64,000 bases of DNA from Cinclus cinclus (lineage: Eukaryota; Chordata; Aves; Passeriformes; Cinclidae): positions 216,001-280,000 of the forward strand of contig NW_026912176.1 in NCBI RefSeq assembly GCF_963662255.1, in the 5' to 3' direction. Of the stretch, positions 49,201-60,500 are shown piece after piece. How positions within the stretch are numbered: the first letter of the stretch is position 1; each line of letters begins with the position of its first letter. The notes below the pieces were generated by a model that was not told the DNA's origin, made no database searches, and was given only the letters and a program-made list of their open reading frames with translations. Both the position numbers and the translations under genes were made by a program.

Positions 49201-52200
49201 GCAGACAAGTTGACTCCGAAAGGAGGCACTTTTCCCCAGGAAGCCAAACTCAAGAACCCTCAATGCAGGTGTCATTTGGTGGGGCGCGTTTGGGCCTCCG
49301 ATGGCAGCCAGGTTTGGAGGAGGGGGCAGCTTTGGTCTGGGAGAAATCCTCGTCCTTATGGAATTTTTGTAGGCAAAAGCCCAGGACGGGCCGCAGGCAA
49401 GTTGGCTTTGAAAGGAGGTACTTCCACCCAAGAAGCCAAACTCAAGAGCCCACTTGGCAGATGTCATTTTGTAGGGCACGTTTGGGCCTCCGATGGCAGC
49501 CAGGTTTGGAGGAGGGGGCAGCTTTGGTCTGGGAGAAATCCTCGTCCTTATGGAATTTTTGTAGGCAAAAGCCCTGCATGGGCCGCAGGCAAGTTGACTC
49601 CGAAAGGAGGCACATTTCCCCAGAAAGCCAAACTCAAGAGCCCACTTGGCAGATGTCATTTTGTAGGGCGTGTTTGGGCCTCCGATGGCAGCCAGGTTTG
49701 GAGGAGGGGGCTGCTTTGGTCTGGGAGGAATCCTCGTCCTTATGGAATTTTTGTAGCAAAAGCCCGGGACGGGACGCAGGCAAGTTGGTTTTGAAAGGAG
49801 TCACTTTTCCCCAAGAAGCCAAACTCAAGAGCCCACTTGGCAGGTGTCATTTTGTAGGGCGCGTTTGGGCCTCCGATGGCAGCCAGGTTTGGAGGAGGGG
49901 GCAGCTTTGGTCTGGGAGAAATCCTCGTCCTTATGGAATTTTTGTAGCAAAAGCCCAGGATGGGCCGCAGGCAAGTTAGTCAAGTTGGCTCCGAAAGGAG
50001 GCACTTTTCCCCAAGAAGCCAAACTCAAGAACCCTCAATGCAGATGTCATTTTGTGGGGCGCGTTTGGGCCTCCAATGGCAGCCAGGTTTGGAGGAGGGG
50101 GCAGCTTTGGTCTGGGAGAAATCCTCGTCCTTATGGAATTTTTGTAGTCTAAAGCCCAGCACGGGCTGCAGGCAAGTTGGCTTTGAAAGGAGGCACTTTC
50201 CCCCAAGAAGCCACACTCAGGAGCCCACTTGGCAGATGTCATTTTGTAGGGCGCGTTTGGGCCACCGATGACAGCTAGGTTTGGAGGAGGGGGCAGCTTT
50301 GGTCTGGGAGAAATCCTCGTCCTTATGGAATTTTTGTAGGCAAAAGCCCAGAATGGGCTGCAGGCTAGTTAGGCAAGTTGGCTTTGAAAGGAGGCACTTT
50401 TCCGCAAGAAGCCAAACTCAAGAGCCCACTTGGCAGATGTCATTTTGTAGGGCGCGTTTGGGCCTCCGATGGCAGCCAGGTTTGGAGGAGGGGGCAGCTT
50501 TGGTCTGGGAGAAATCCTCGTCCTTATGGAATTTTTGTAGGCAAAAGCCCAGGACGGGCCGCAGGCAAGTTGGCTTTGAAAGGAGGCACTTCCACCCAAG
50601 AAGCCAAACTCAAGAGCCCACTTGGCAGGTGTCATTTTGTAGGGCACGTTTGGGCCTCCAATGGCAGCCAGGTTTGGAGGAGGGGGCAGCTTTGGTCTGG
50701 GAGAAATCCTCGTCCTTATGGAATTTTTGGAGGCAAAACCCCTGCATGAGCCGCAGGCAAGTTGACTCCGAAAGGAGGCACTTTTCCCCAAGAATCCAAA
50801 CTCAAGAACCCTCAATGCAGGTGTCATTTTGTGGGGCGCGTTTGGGCCTCCGATGGCAGCCAGGTTTGGAGGAGGGGGCAGCTTTGGTCTGGGAGAAATC
50901 CTCGTCCTTCTGGAATTTTTGTACTCAAAAGCCCAGGACGGGCCGCAGGCAAGTTAGGCAAGTTGGCTCCGAAAGGAGGCACTTTTCCCCAAGAAGCCAA
51001 ACTCAAGAGCCCACTTGGCAGATGTCATTTTGTAGGGCGCATTTGGGCCTCTGATGGCAGCCAGGTTTGGAGGAGGGGGCAGCTTTGGTCTGGGAGAAAT
51101 CCTCGTCCTTATGGAATTTTTGGAGGCAAAAGCCCAGCACGGGCCGCAGGCTAGTTAGGCAAGTTGGCTCCGAAAGGAGGCACTTTTCCCCAAGAAGCCA
51201 AACTCAAGAGCCCACTTGGCAGGTGTCATTTTGTAGGGCGCGTTTCGGCCTCCGATGGCAGCCAGGTTTGGAGGAGGGGGCAGCTTTGGTCTGGGAGAAA
51301 TCCTCGTCTTTATGGAATTTTTGGAGGCAAAAGCCCTGCATGGGCCGCCGGCAAGTTGACTCCGAAAGGAGGCACTTTTCCCCAAGAAGCCAAACTCAAG
51401 AGCCCGCTTGGCAGATGTCATTTTGTAGGGCGCGTTTGGGCCTCCGATGGCAGCCAGGTTTGGAGGAGGGGGCAGCTTTGGTCTGGGAGAAATCCTCGTC
51501 CTTATGGAATTTTTGTAGGCAAAAGCCCTGCATGGGCCGCCGGCAAGTTGACTCCGAAAGGAGGCAATTTTCCCCAAGAAGCCAAACTCAAGAGCCCACT
51601 TGGCAGGTGTCATTTTGTAGGGCGCGTTTGGGCCTCCGATGGCAGCCAGGTTTGGAGGAGGGGGCAGCTTTGGTCTGGGAGAAATCCTCGTCCTTCTGGA
51701 ATTTTTGTAGGCAAAACCCCTGCATGAGCCGCAGGCAAGTTGACTCCGAAAGGTGGCACTTTTCCCCAGAAAGCCAAACTCAAGAGCCCACTTGGCAGAT
51801 GTCATTTTGTAGGGCGCGTTTGGGCCTCTGATGGCAGCCAGGTTTGGAGGAGGGGGCAGCTTTGGTCTGGGAGAAATCCTCGTCCTTCTGGAATTTTTGT
51901 AGTCTAAAGCCCAGCACGGGCCGCAGGCTAGTTAGGCAAGTTGGCTTTGAAAGGAGGCACTTTTCCGCAAGAAGCCAAACTCAAGAGCCCACTTGGCAGA
52001 TGTCATTTTGTAGGGCGCGTTTGGGCCTCCGATGGCAGCCAGGTTTGGAGGAGGGGGCAGTTTTGGTCTGGGAGAAATCCTCGTCCTTCTGGAATTTTTG
52101 TAGGCAAAAGCCCTGCATGGGCCGCAGGCAAGTTGACTCCGAAAGGAGGCACTTTTCCCCAGGAAGCCAAACTCAAGAACCCTCAATGCAGGTGTCATTT

Positions 52201-54289
52201 GGTGGGGCGCGTTTGGGCCTCCGATGGCAGCCAGGTTTGGAGGAGGGGGCAGCTTTGGTCTGGGAGAAATCCTCGTCCTTATGGAATATTTGTGGGCAAA
52301 AGCCCAGGACGGGCCGCAGGCATGTTGGCTTTGAAAGGAGGTACTTCCACCCAAGAAGCCAAACTCAAGAGCCCACTTGGCAGATGTCATTTTGTAGGGC
52401 ACGTTTCGGCCTCCGATGGCAGCCAGGTTTGGAGGAGGGGGCAGCTTTGGTCTGGGAGAAATCCTCGTCCTTATGGAATTTTTGGAGGCAAAAGCCCTGC
52501 AAGTTGACTCCGAAAGGAGGCACTTTTCCCCAAGAAGCCAAACTCAAGAGCCCGCTTGGCAGATGTCATTTTGTAGGGCGCGTTTGGGCCTCCGATGGTA
52601 GCCAGGTTTGGAGGAGGGGGCAGCTTTGGTCTGGGAGGAATCCTCGTCCTTATGGAATTTTTTGTAGCAAAAGCCCGGGACGGGACGCAGGCAAGTTGGT
52701 TTTGAAGGAGTCACTTTTCCCCAAGAAGCCAAACTCAAGAGCCCACTTGGCAGGTGTCATTTTGTAGGGCACGTTTGGGCCTCCGATGGCAGCCAGGTTT
52801 GGAGGAGGGGGCAGCTTTGGTCTGGGAGAAATCCTCGTCCTTATGGAATTTTTGTAGGCAAAAACCCCGCATGGGCCGCAGGCAAGTTAGGCAAGTTGGC
52901 TTTGAAAGGAGGCACTTTTCCCCAAGAAGCCAAACTCAAGAACCCACAATGCAGATGTCATTTTGTAGGGCGCGTTTGGGCCTCCGATGGCAGCCAGGTT
53001 TGGAGGAGGGGGCAGCTTTGGTCTGGGAGAAATCCTCGTCCTTATGGAATTTTTGTAGCAAAAGCCCAGGATGGGCCGCAGGCAAGTTAGGCAAGTTGGC
53101 TCCGAAAGGAGGCACTTTTCCCCAAGAAGCCAAACTCAAGAACCCTCAATGCAGATGTCATTTTGTGGGGCGCGTTTGGGCACCGATGGCAGCCAGGTTT
53201 GGAGGAGGGGGCAGCTTTGGTCTGGGAGAAATCCTCGTCCTTATGGAATTTTTGTAGTCTAAAGCCCAGCACGGGCTGCAGGCAAGTTGGCTTTGAAAGG
53301 AGGCACTTTCCCCCAAGAAGCCAAACTCAGGAGCCCACTTGGCAGATGTCATTTTGTAGGGCGCGTTTGGGCCACCGATGGCAGCTAGGTTTGGAGGAGG
53401 GGGCAGCTTTGGTCTGGGAGAAATCCTCGTCCTTATGGAATTTTTGTAGGCAAAAGCCCAGAATGGGCTGCAGGCCAGTTAGGCAAGTTGGCTTTGAAAG
53501 GAGGCACTTTTCCGCAAGAAGCGAAACTCAAGAGCCCACTTGGCAGATGTCATTTTGTAGGGCGCGTTTCGGCCTCCGATGGCAGCCAGGTTTGGAGGAG
53601 GGGGCAGCTTTGGTCTGGGAGAAATCCTCGTCCTTATGGAATTTTTGGAGGCAAAAGCCCAGGACGGGCCGCAGGCAAGTTGGCTTTGAAAGGAGGCACA
53701 TCCACCCAAGAAGCCAAACTCAAGAGCCCACTTGGCAGATGTCATTTTGTAGGGCACGTTTGGGCCTCCGATGGCAGCCAGGTTTGGAGGAGGGGGCAGC
53801 TTTGGTCTGGGAGGAATCCTCGTCCTTATGGAATTTTTGTAGCAAAAGCCCGGGACGGGACATAGGCAAGTTGGTTTTGAAAGGAGTCACTTTTCCCCAA
53901 GAAGCCAAACTCAAGAACCCTCAATGCAGATGTCATTTTGTAGGGCGCGTTTGGGCCTCCGATGGCAGCCAGGTTTGGAGGAGGGGGCAGCTTTGGTCTG
54001 GGAGAAATCCTCGTCCTTATGGAATTTTTGTAGACAAAAGCCCAGGACGGGCCGCAGGCAAGTTAGGCAAGTTGGCTCCGAAAGGAGGCACTTTTCCCCA
54101 AGAAGCCAAACTCAAGAACCCTCAATGCAGATGTCATTTTGTGGGGCGCGTTTGGGCCTCCGATGGCAGCCAGGTTTGGAGGAGGGGGCAGCTTTGGTCT
54201 GGGAGGAATCCTCGTCCTTATGGAATTTTTGTAGCAAACGTCCGGGACGGGACGCAGGCAAGTTGGTTTTGAAAGGAGTCACTTTTCCC
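46237..54289. repeat. Satellite sub-block, right-middle
   Basis: About 41 monomers. 46.33-46.9 kb matches 36.35-36.92 kb at offset 9982, the last trace of the 36-46 kb unit. 48.27-48.97 kb matches 33.2-33.9 kb. 49.98-50.36 and 53.09-53.48 kb are relatives of the 5.94-6.33 kb type (gggccaccgatg, gggctgcagg). gtactcaaaagccc occurs at 47808 and 50924. A patch of small indels lies at 52497-52740. Confidence 0.75.
52497..52740. repeat. Locally eroded monomers with micro-indels
   Basis: Within about 240 bp there are three unusual length changes. At 52500 a 13-base deletion joins gccctgc directly to aagttgactc, removing atgggccgccggc between short GC repeats. At about 52660 there is one extra T (gaattttttg). 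At about 52706 one A is missing (gttttgaagg). Elsewhere indels are mostly the shared 1-bp and 9-bp classes, so this cluster is private to the site. Confidence 0.8.
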
Positions 54290-55859
54290 CAAGAAGCCAA
54301 ACTCAAGAGCCCACTTGGCAGATGTCATTTTGTAGGGCGCGTTTGGGCCTCCGATGGCAGCCAGGTTTGGAGGAGGGGGCAGCTTTGGTCTGGGAGAAAT
54401 CCTCGTCCTTATGGAATTTTTGTAGGCAAAAGCCCAGGACGGGCCGCAGGCAAGTTAGGCAAGTTGGCTTTGAAAGGAGGCACTTTTCCCCAAGAAGCCA
54501 AACTCAAGAACCCTCAATGCAGATGTCATTTTGTAGGGCGCGTTTGGGCCTCCGATGGCAGCCAGGTTTGGAGGAGGGGGCAGCTTTGGTCTGGGAGAAA
54601 TCCTCGTCCTTCTGGAATTTTTGTACTCAAAAGCCCAGGACGGGCCGCAGGCAAGTTAGGCAAGTTGGCTCCGAAAGGAGGCACTTTTCCCCAAGAAGCC
54701 AAACTCAAGAACCCACAATGCAGATGTCATTTTGTAGGGCGCGTTTGGACCTCCGATGGTAGCCAGGTTTGGAGGAGGGGGCAGCTTTCTTCTGGGAGAA
54801 ATCCTCGTCCTTATGGAATTTTTGTAGGCAAAAGCCCAGGACGGGACGCAGGCAAGTTGGCTTTGAAAGGAGGCACTTTCCCCCAAGAAGCCAAACTCAA
54901 GAGCCCACTTGGCAGATGTCATTTTGTAGGGCGCGTTTGGGCCTCCGATGGCAGCCAGGTTTGGAGGAGGGGGCAGCTTTGGTCTGGGAGAAATCCTCGT
55001 CCTTCTGGAATTTTTGTAGGCAAAAGCCCACGACTGTCCGCAGGCAAGTTGACTTTGAAAGGAGGCACTTCCACCCAAGAAGCCAAACTCAAGAGCCCAC
55101 TTGGCAGATGTCATTTTGTAGGGCACGTTTGGGCCTCCGATGGCAGCCAGGTTTGGAGGAGGGGGCAGCTTTGGTCTGGGAGAAATCCTCGTCCTTATGG
55201 AATTTTTGTAGCAAAAGCCCTGCATGAGCCGCAGGCAAGTTGACTCCGAAATGAGGCACTTTTCCCCAGAAAGCCAAACTCAAGAGCCCACTTGGCAGAT
55301 GTCATTTTGTAGGGCGCGTTTGGGCCTCCGATGGCAGCCAGGTTTGGAGGAGGGGGCAGCTTTGGTCTGGGAGGAATCCTCGTCCTTATGGAATTTTTGT
55401 AGCAAAAGCCCGGGACGGGACGCAGGCAAGTTGGTTTTGAAAGGAGTCACTTTTCCCCAAGAAGCCAAACTCAAGAGCCCACTTGGCAGGTGTCATTTTG
55501 TAGGGCGCGTTTGGGCCTCCGATGGCAGCCAGGTTTGGAGGAGGGGGCAGCTTTGGTCTGGGAGAAATCCTCGTCCTTATGGAATTTTTGTAGGCAAAAA
55601 CCCCGCATGGGCCGCAGGCAAGTTAGGCAAGTTGGCTTTGAAAGGAGTCACTTTTCCCCAAGAAGCCAAACTCAAGAACCCTCAATGCAGATGTCATTTT
55701 GTGGGGCGCGTTTGGGCCTCCGATGGCAGCCAGGTTTGGAGGAGGGGGCAGCTTTGGTCTGGGAGAAATCCTCGTCCTTATGGAATTTTTGTAGGCAAAA
55801 GCCCAGAATGGGCCGCAGGCTAGTTAGGCAAGTTGGCTTTGAAAGGAGGCACTTTTCCG
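54290..55859. repeat. 8-monomer higher-order unit, copy 1 (1570 bp)
   Basis: 54290-55980 aligns gap-free with 55860-57550, 1691 bp at offset 1570. I find one difference, gactttgaaagg at about 55052 against gattttgaaagg at about 56622. Private markers present in both copies are tttggacctccgatggtagc, gctttcttctggg, cccacgactgtccgc, and gaaatgaggcac. The left edge is cttttcccc against cttttccgc. Confidence 0.9.
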
Positions 55860-57550
55860 CAAGAAGCCAAACTCAAGAGCCCACTTGGCAGATGTCATTT
55901 TGTAGGGCGCGTTTGGGCCTCCGATGGCAGCCAGGTTTGGAGGAGGGGGCAGCTTTGGTCTGGGAGAAATCCTCGTCCTTATGGAATTTTTGTAGGCAAA
56001 AGCCCAGGACGGGCCGCAGGCAAGTTAGGCAAGTTGGCTTTGAAAGGAGGCACTTTTCCCCAAGAAGCCAAACTCAAGAACCCTCAATGCAGATGTCATT
56101 TTGTAGGGCGCGTTTGGGCCTCCGATGGCAGCCAGGTTTGGAGGAGGGGGCAGCTTTGGTCTGGGAGAAATCCTCGTCCTTCTGGAATTTTTGTACTCAA
56201 AAGCCCAGGACGGGCCGCAGGCAAGTTAGGCAAGTTGGCTCCGAAAGGAGGCACTTTTCCCCAAGAAGCCAAACTCAAGAACCCACAATGCAGATGTCAT
56301 TTTGTAGGGCGCGTTTGGACCTCCGATGGTAGCCAGGTTTGGAGGAGGGGGCAGCTTTCTTCTGGGAGAAATCCTCGTCCTTATGGAATTTTTGTAGGCA
56401 AAAGCCCAGGACGGGACGCAGGCAAGTTGGCTTTGAAAGGAGGCACTTTCCCCCAAGAAGCCAAACTCAAGAGCCCACTTGGCAGATGTCATTTTGTAGG
56501 GCGCGTTTGGGCCTCCGATGGCAGCCAGGTTTGGAGGAGGGGGCAGCTTTGGTCTGGGAGAAATCCTCGTCCTTCTGGAATTTTTGTAGGCAAAAGCCCA
56601 CGACTGTCCGCAGGCAAGTTGATTTTGAAAGGAGGCACTTCCACCCAAGAAGCCAAACTCAAGAGCCCACTTGGCAGATGTCATTTTGTAGGGCACGTTT
56701 GGGCCTCCGATGGCAGCCAGGTTTGGAGGAGGGGGCAGCTTTGGTCTGGGAGAAATCCTCGTCCTTATGGAATTTTTGTAGCAAAAGCCCTGCATGAGCC
56801 GCAGGCAAGTTGACTCCGAAATGAGGCACTTTTCCCCAGAAAGCCAAACTCAAGAGCCCACTTGGCAGATGTCATTTTGTAGGGCGCGTTTGGGCCTCCG
56901 ATGGCAGCCAGGTTTGGAGGAGGGGGCAGCTTTGGTCTGGGAGGAATCCTCGTCCTTATGGAATTTTTGTAGCAAAAGCCCGGGACGGGACGCAGGCAAG
57001 TTGGTTTTGAAAGGAGTCACTTTTCCCCAAGAAGCCAAACTCAAGAGCCCACTTGGCAGGTGTCATTTTGTAGGGCGCGTTTGGGCCTCCGATGGCAGCC
57101 AGGTTTGGAGGAGGGGGCAGCTTTGGTCTGGGAGAAATCCTCGTCCTTATGGAATTTTTGTAGGCAAAAACCCCGCATGGGCCGCAGGCAAGTTAGGCAA
57201 GTTGGCTTTGAAAGGAGTCACTTTTCCCCAAGAAGCCAAACTCAAGAACCCTCAATGCAGATGTCATTTTGTGGGGCGCGTTTGGGCCTCCGATGGCAGC
57301 CAGGTTTGGAGGAGGGGGCAGCTTTGGTCTGGGAGAAATCCTCGTCCTTATGGAATTTTTGTAGGCAAAAGCCCAGAATGGGCCGCAGGCTAGTTAGGCA
57401 AGTTGGCTTTGAAAGGAGGCACTTTTCCGCAAGAAGCCAAACTCAAGAGCCCACTTGGCAGATGTCATTTTGTAGGGCGCGTTTGGGCCTCCGATGGCAG
57501 CCAGGTTTGGAGGAGGGGGCAGCTTTGGTCTGGGAGAAATCCTCGTCCTT
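55860..57550. repeat. 8-monomer higher-order unit, copy 2 (1570 bp plus 121 bp shared)
   Basis: Tandem copy of 54290-55980. The alignment ends at 57551, where this copy has cttctgg and copy 1 (55981) has cttatgg. Such near identity between neighbours, within an array whose monomers otherwise differ at several percent of positions, means a very recent duplication or an assembly duplication. Confidence 0.9.
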
Positions 57551-60500
57551 CTGGAATTTTTGTAGGCAAAAGCCCAGGACGGGCCGCAGGCAAGTTGGCT
57601 TTGAAAGGAGGCACTTCCACCCAAGAAGCCAAACTCAAGAGCCCACTTGGCAGATGTCATTTTGTAGGGCACGTTTGGGCCTCCGATGGCAGCCAGGTTT
57701 GGAGGAGGGGGCAGCTTTGGTCTGGGAGAAATCCTCGTCCTTATGGAATTTTTGTAGGCAAAAGCCCTGCATGGGCCGCCGGCGAGTTGACTCCGAAAGG
57801 AGGCACTTTTCCCCAAGAAGCCAAACTCAAGAGCCCACTTGGCAGATGTCATTTTGTAGGGCGCGTTTGGGCCTCCGATGGCAGCCAGGTTTGGAGGAGG
57901 GGGCAGCTTTGGTCTGGGAGAAATCCTCGTCCTTATGGAATTTTTGTAGGCAAAAGCCCAGGACGTGCCGCAGGCAAGTTAGGCAAGTTGGCTTTGAAAG
58001 GAGGCACTTTTCCCCAAGAAGCCAAACTCAAGAACCCACAATGCAGATGTCCTTTTGTAGGGCGCGTTTGGGCCTCTGATGGCAGCCAGGTTTGGAGGAG
58101 GGGGCAGCTTTGGTCTGGGAGAAATCCTCGTCCTTCTGGAATTTTTGTACTCAAAAGCCCAGGACGGGCCGCAGGCAAGTTAGGCATTTTGGCTCCGAAA
58201 GGAAGAACTTTTCCCCAAGAACCCAAACTCAAGAGCCCACTTGGCAGATGTCATTTTGTAGGGCGCGTTTGGGCCTCCGATGGCAGCCAGGTTTGGAGGA
58301 GGGGGCAGCTTTGTTCTGGGAGAAATCCTCGTCCTTATGGAATTTTTGTAGGCACAAGCCCAGGACGGGCCGCAGGCAAGTTGGCTTTGAAAGGAGGCAC
58401 TTTCCCCCAAGAAGCCAAACTCAAGAGCCCACTTGGCAGGTGTCATTTTGTAGGGCGCGTTTGGGCCTCCGATGGCAGCCAGGTTTGGAGGAGGGGGCAG
58501 CTTTGGTCTGGGAGAAATCCTCGTCCTTATGGAATTTTTGTCGGCAAAAGCCCTGCATGGGCCGCAGGCAAGTTGACTCCGAAAGGAGGCACATTTCCCC
58601 AAGAAGCCAAACTCAAGAGCCCACTTGGCAGATGTCATTTTGTAGGGCGCGTTTGGGCCTCCGATGGCAGCCAGGTTTGGAGGAGGGGGCAGCTTTGGTC
58701 TGGGAGAAATCCTCGTCCTTATGGAATTTTTGTAGCAAAAGCCCGGGACGGGACACAGGCAAGTTGGTTTTCAAAGGAGTCACTTTTCCCCAAGAAGCCA
58801 AACTCAAGAGCCCACTTGGCAGGTGTCATTTTGTAGGGCACGTTTGGGCCTCCGATGGCAGCCAGGTTTGGAGGAGGGGGCAGCTTTGGCCTGGGAGAAA
58901 TCCTCGTCCTTCTGGAATTTTTGGAGGCAAAAGCCCAGGACGGGCCGCAGGCAAGTTAGGCAAGTTGGCTCCGAAAGGAGGCACTTTTCCCCAAGAAGCC
59001 AAACTCAAGAACCCTCAATGCAGATGTCATTTTGTGGGGCGCGTTTGGGCCTCCGATGGCAGCCAGGTTTGGAGGAGGGGGCAGCTTTGGTCTGGGAGAA
59101 ATCCTCGTCCTTATGGAATTTTTGTAGGCAAAAGCCCTGCATGGGCCGCAGGCAAGTTTACTCCGAAAGGAGGCACTTTTCCCCAGGAAGCCAAACTCAA
59201 GAACTCTCAATGCAGGTGTCATTTTGTGGGGCGCGTTTGGGCCTCCGATGGCAGCCAGGTTTGGAGGAGGGGGCAGCTTTGGTCTGGGAGAAATCCTCGT
59301 CCTTCTGGAATTTTTGTAGGCAAAAGCCCAGGACGGGCCGCAGGCAAGTTAGGCAAGTTGGCTTTGAAAGGAGGCACTTTTCCCCAAGAAGCCAAACTCA
59401 AGAGCACACTTGGCAGATGTCATTTTGTGGGGCGCGTTTGGGCCTCTGATGGCAGCCAGGTTTGGAGGAGGGGGCAGCTTTGGTCTGGGAGAAATCCTCG
59501 TCCTTATGGAATTTTTGTAGGCAAAAGACCAGGACGGGCCGCAGGCAAGTTGACTCCGAAAGGAGGCACTTTTCCCCAAGAAGCCAAACTCAAGAGCCCA
59601 CTTGGGAGGTGTCATTTTGTAGGGCGCGTTTGGGCCTCCGATGGCAGCCAGGTTTGGAGGAGGGGGCAGCTTTGGTCTGGGAGAAATCCTCGTCCTTATG
59701 GAATTTTTGTTGGCAAAAGCCCACGACTGTCCGCAGGCAAGTTAGGCAAGTTGGCTATGAAAGGAGGCACTTTTCCCCAAGAAGCCAAACTCAAGAACCC
59801 ACTTGGCAGATGTCATTTTGTAGGGCGCGTTTGGGCCTCCGATGGCAGCCAGGTTTGGAGGAGGGGGCTGCTTTGGTCTGGGAGAAATCCTCGTCCTTAT
59901 GGAATTTTTGTAGGCAAAAGCCCAGCACGGGCCGCAGGCTAGTTAGGCAAGTTGGCTCCGAAAGGAGTCACTTTTCCCCAAGAAGCCAAACTCAAGAGCC
60001 CACTTGGCAGGTGTCATTTTGTAGGGCGCGTTTGGGCCTCCGATGGCAGCCAGGTTTGGAGGAGGGGGCAGCTTTGGTCTGGGAGAAATCCTCGTCCTTC
60101 TGGAATTTTTGTACTCAAAAGCCCAGGACGGGCCGCAGGCAAGTTAGGCATTTTGGCTCCGAAAGGAAGCACTTTTCCCCAAGAACCCAAACTCAAGAGC
60201 CCACTTGGCAGATGTCATTTTGTAGGGCGCGTTTGGGCCTCCGATGGCAGCCAGGTTTGGAGGAGGGGGCAGCTTTGTTCTGGGAGAAATCCTCGTCCTT
60301 ATGGAATTTTTGTAGGCACAAGCCCAGGACGGGCCGGAGGCAAGTTGGCTTTGAAAGGAGGCACTTTCCCCCAAGAAGCGAAACTCAAGAGCCCACTTGG
60401 CAGGTGTCATTTTGTAGGGCGCGTTTGGGTCTCCGATGGCAGCCAGGTTTGGAGGAGGGGGCAGCTTTGGTCTGGGAGAAATCCTCGTCCTTATGGAATT

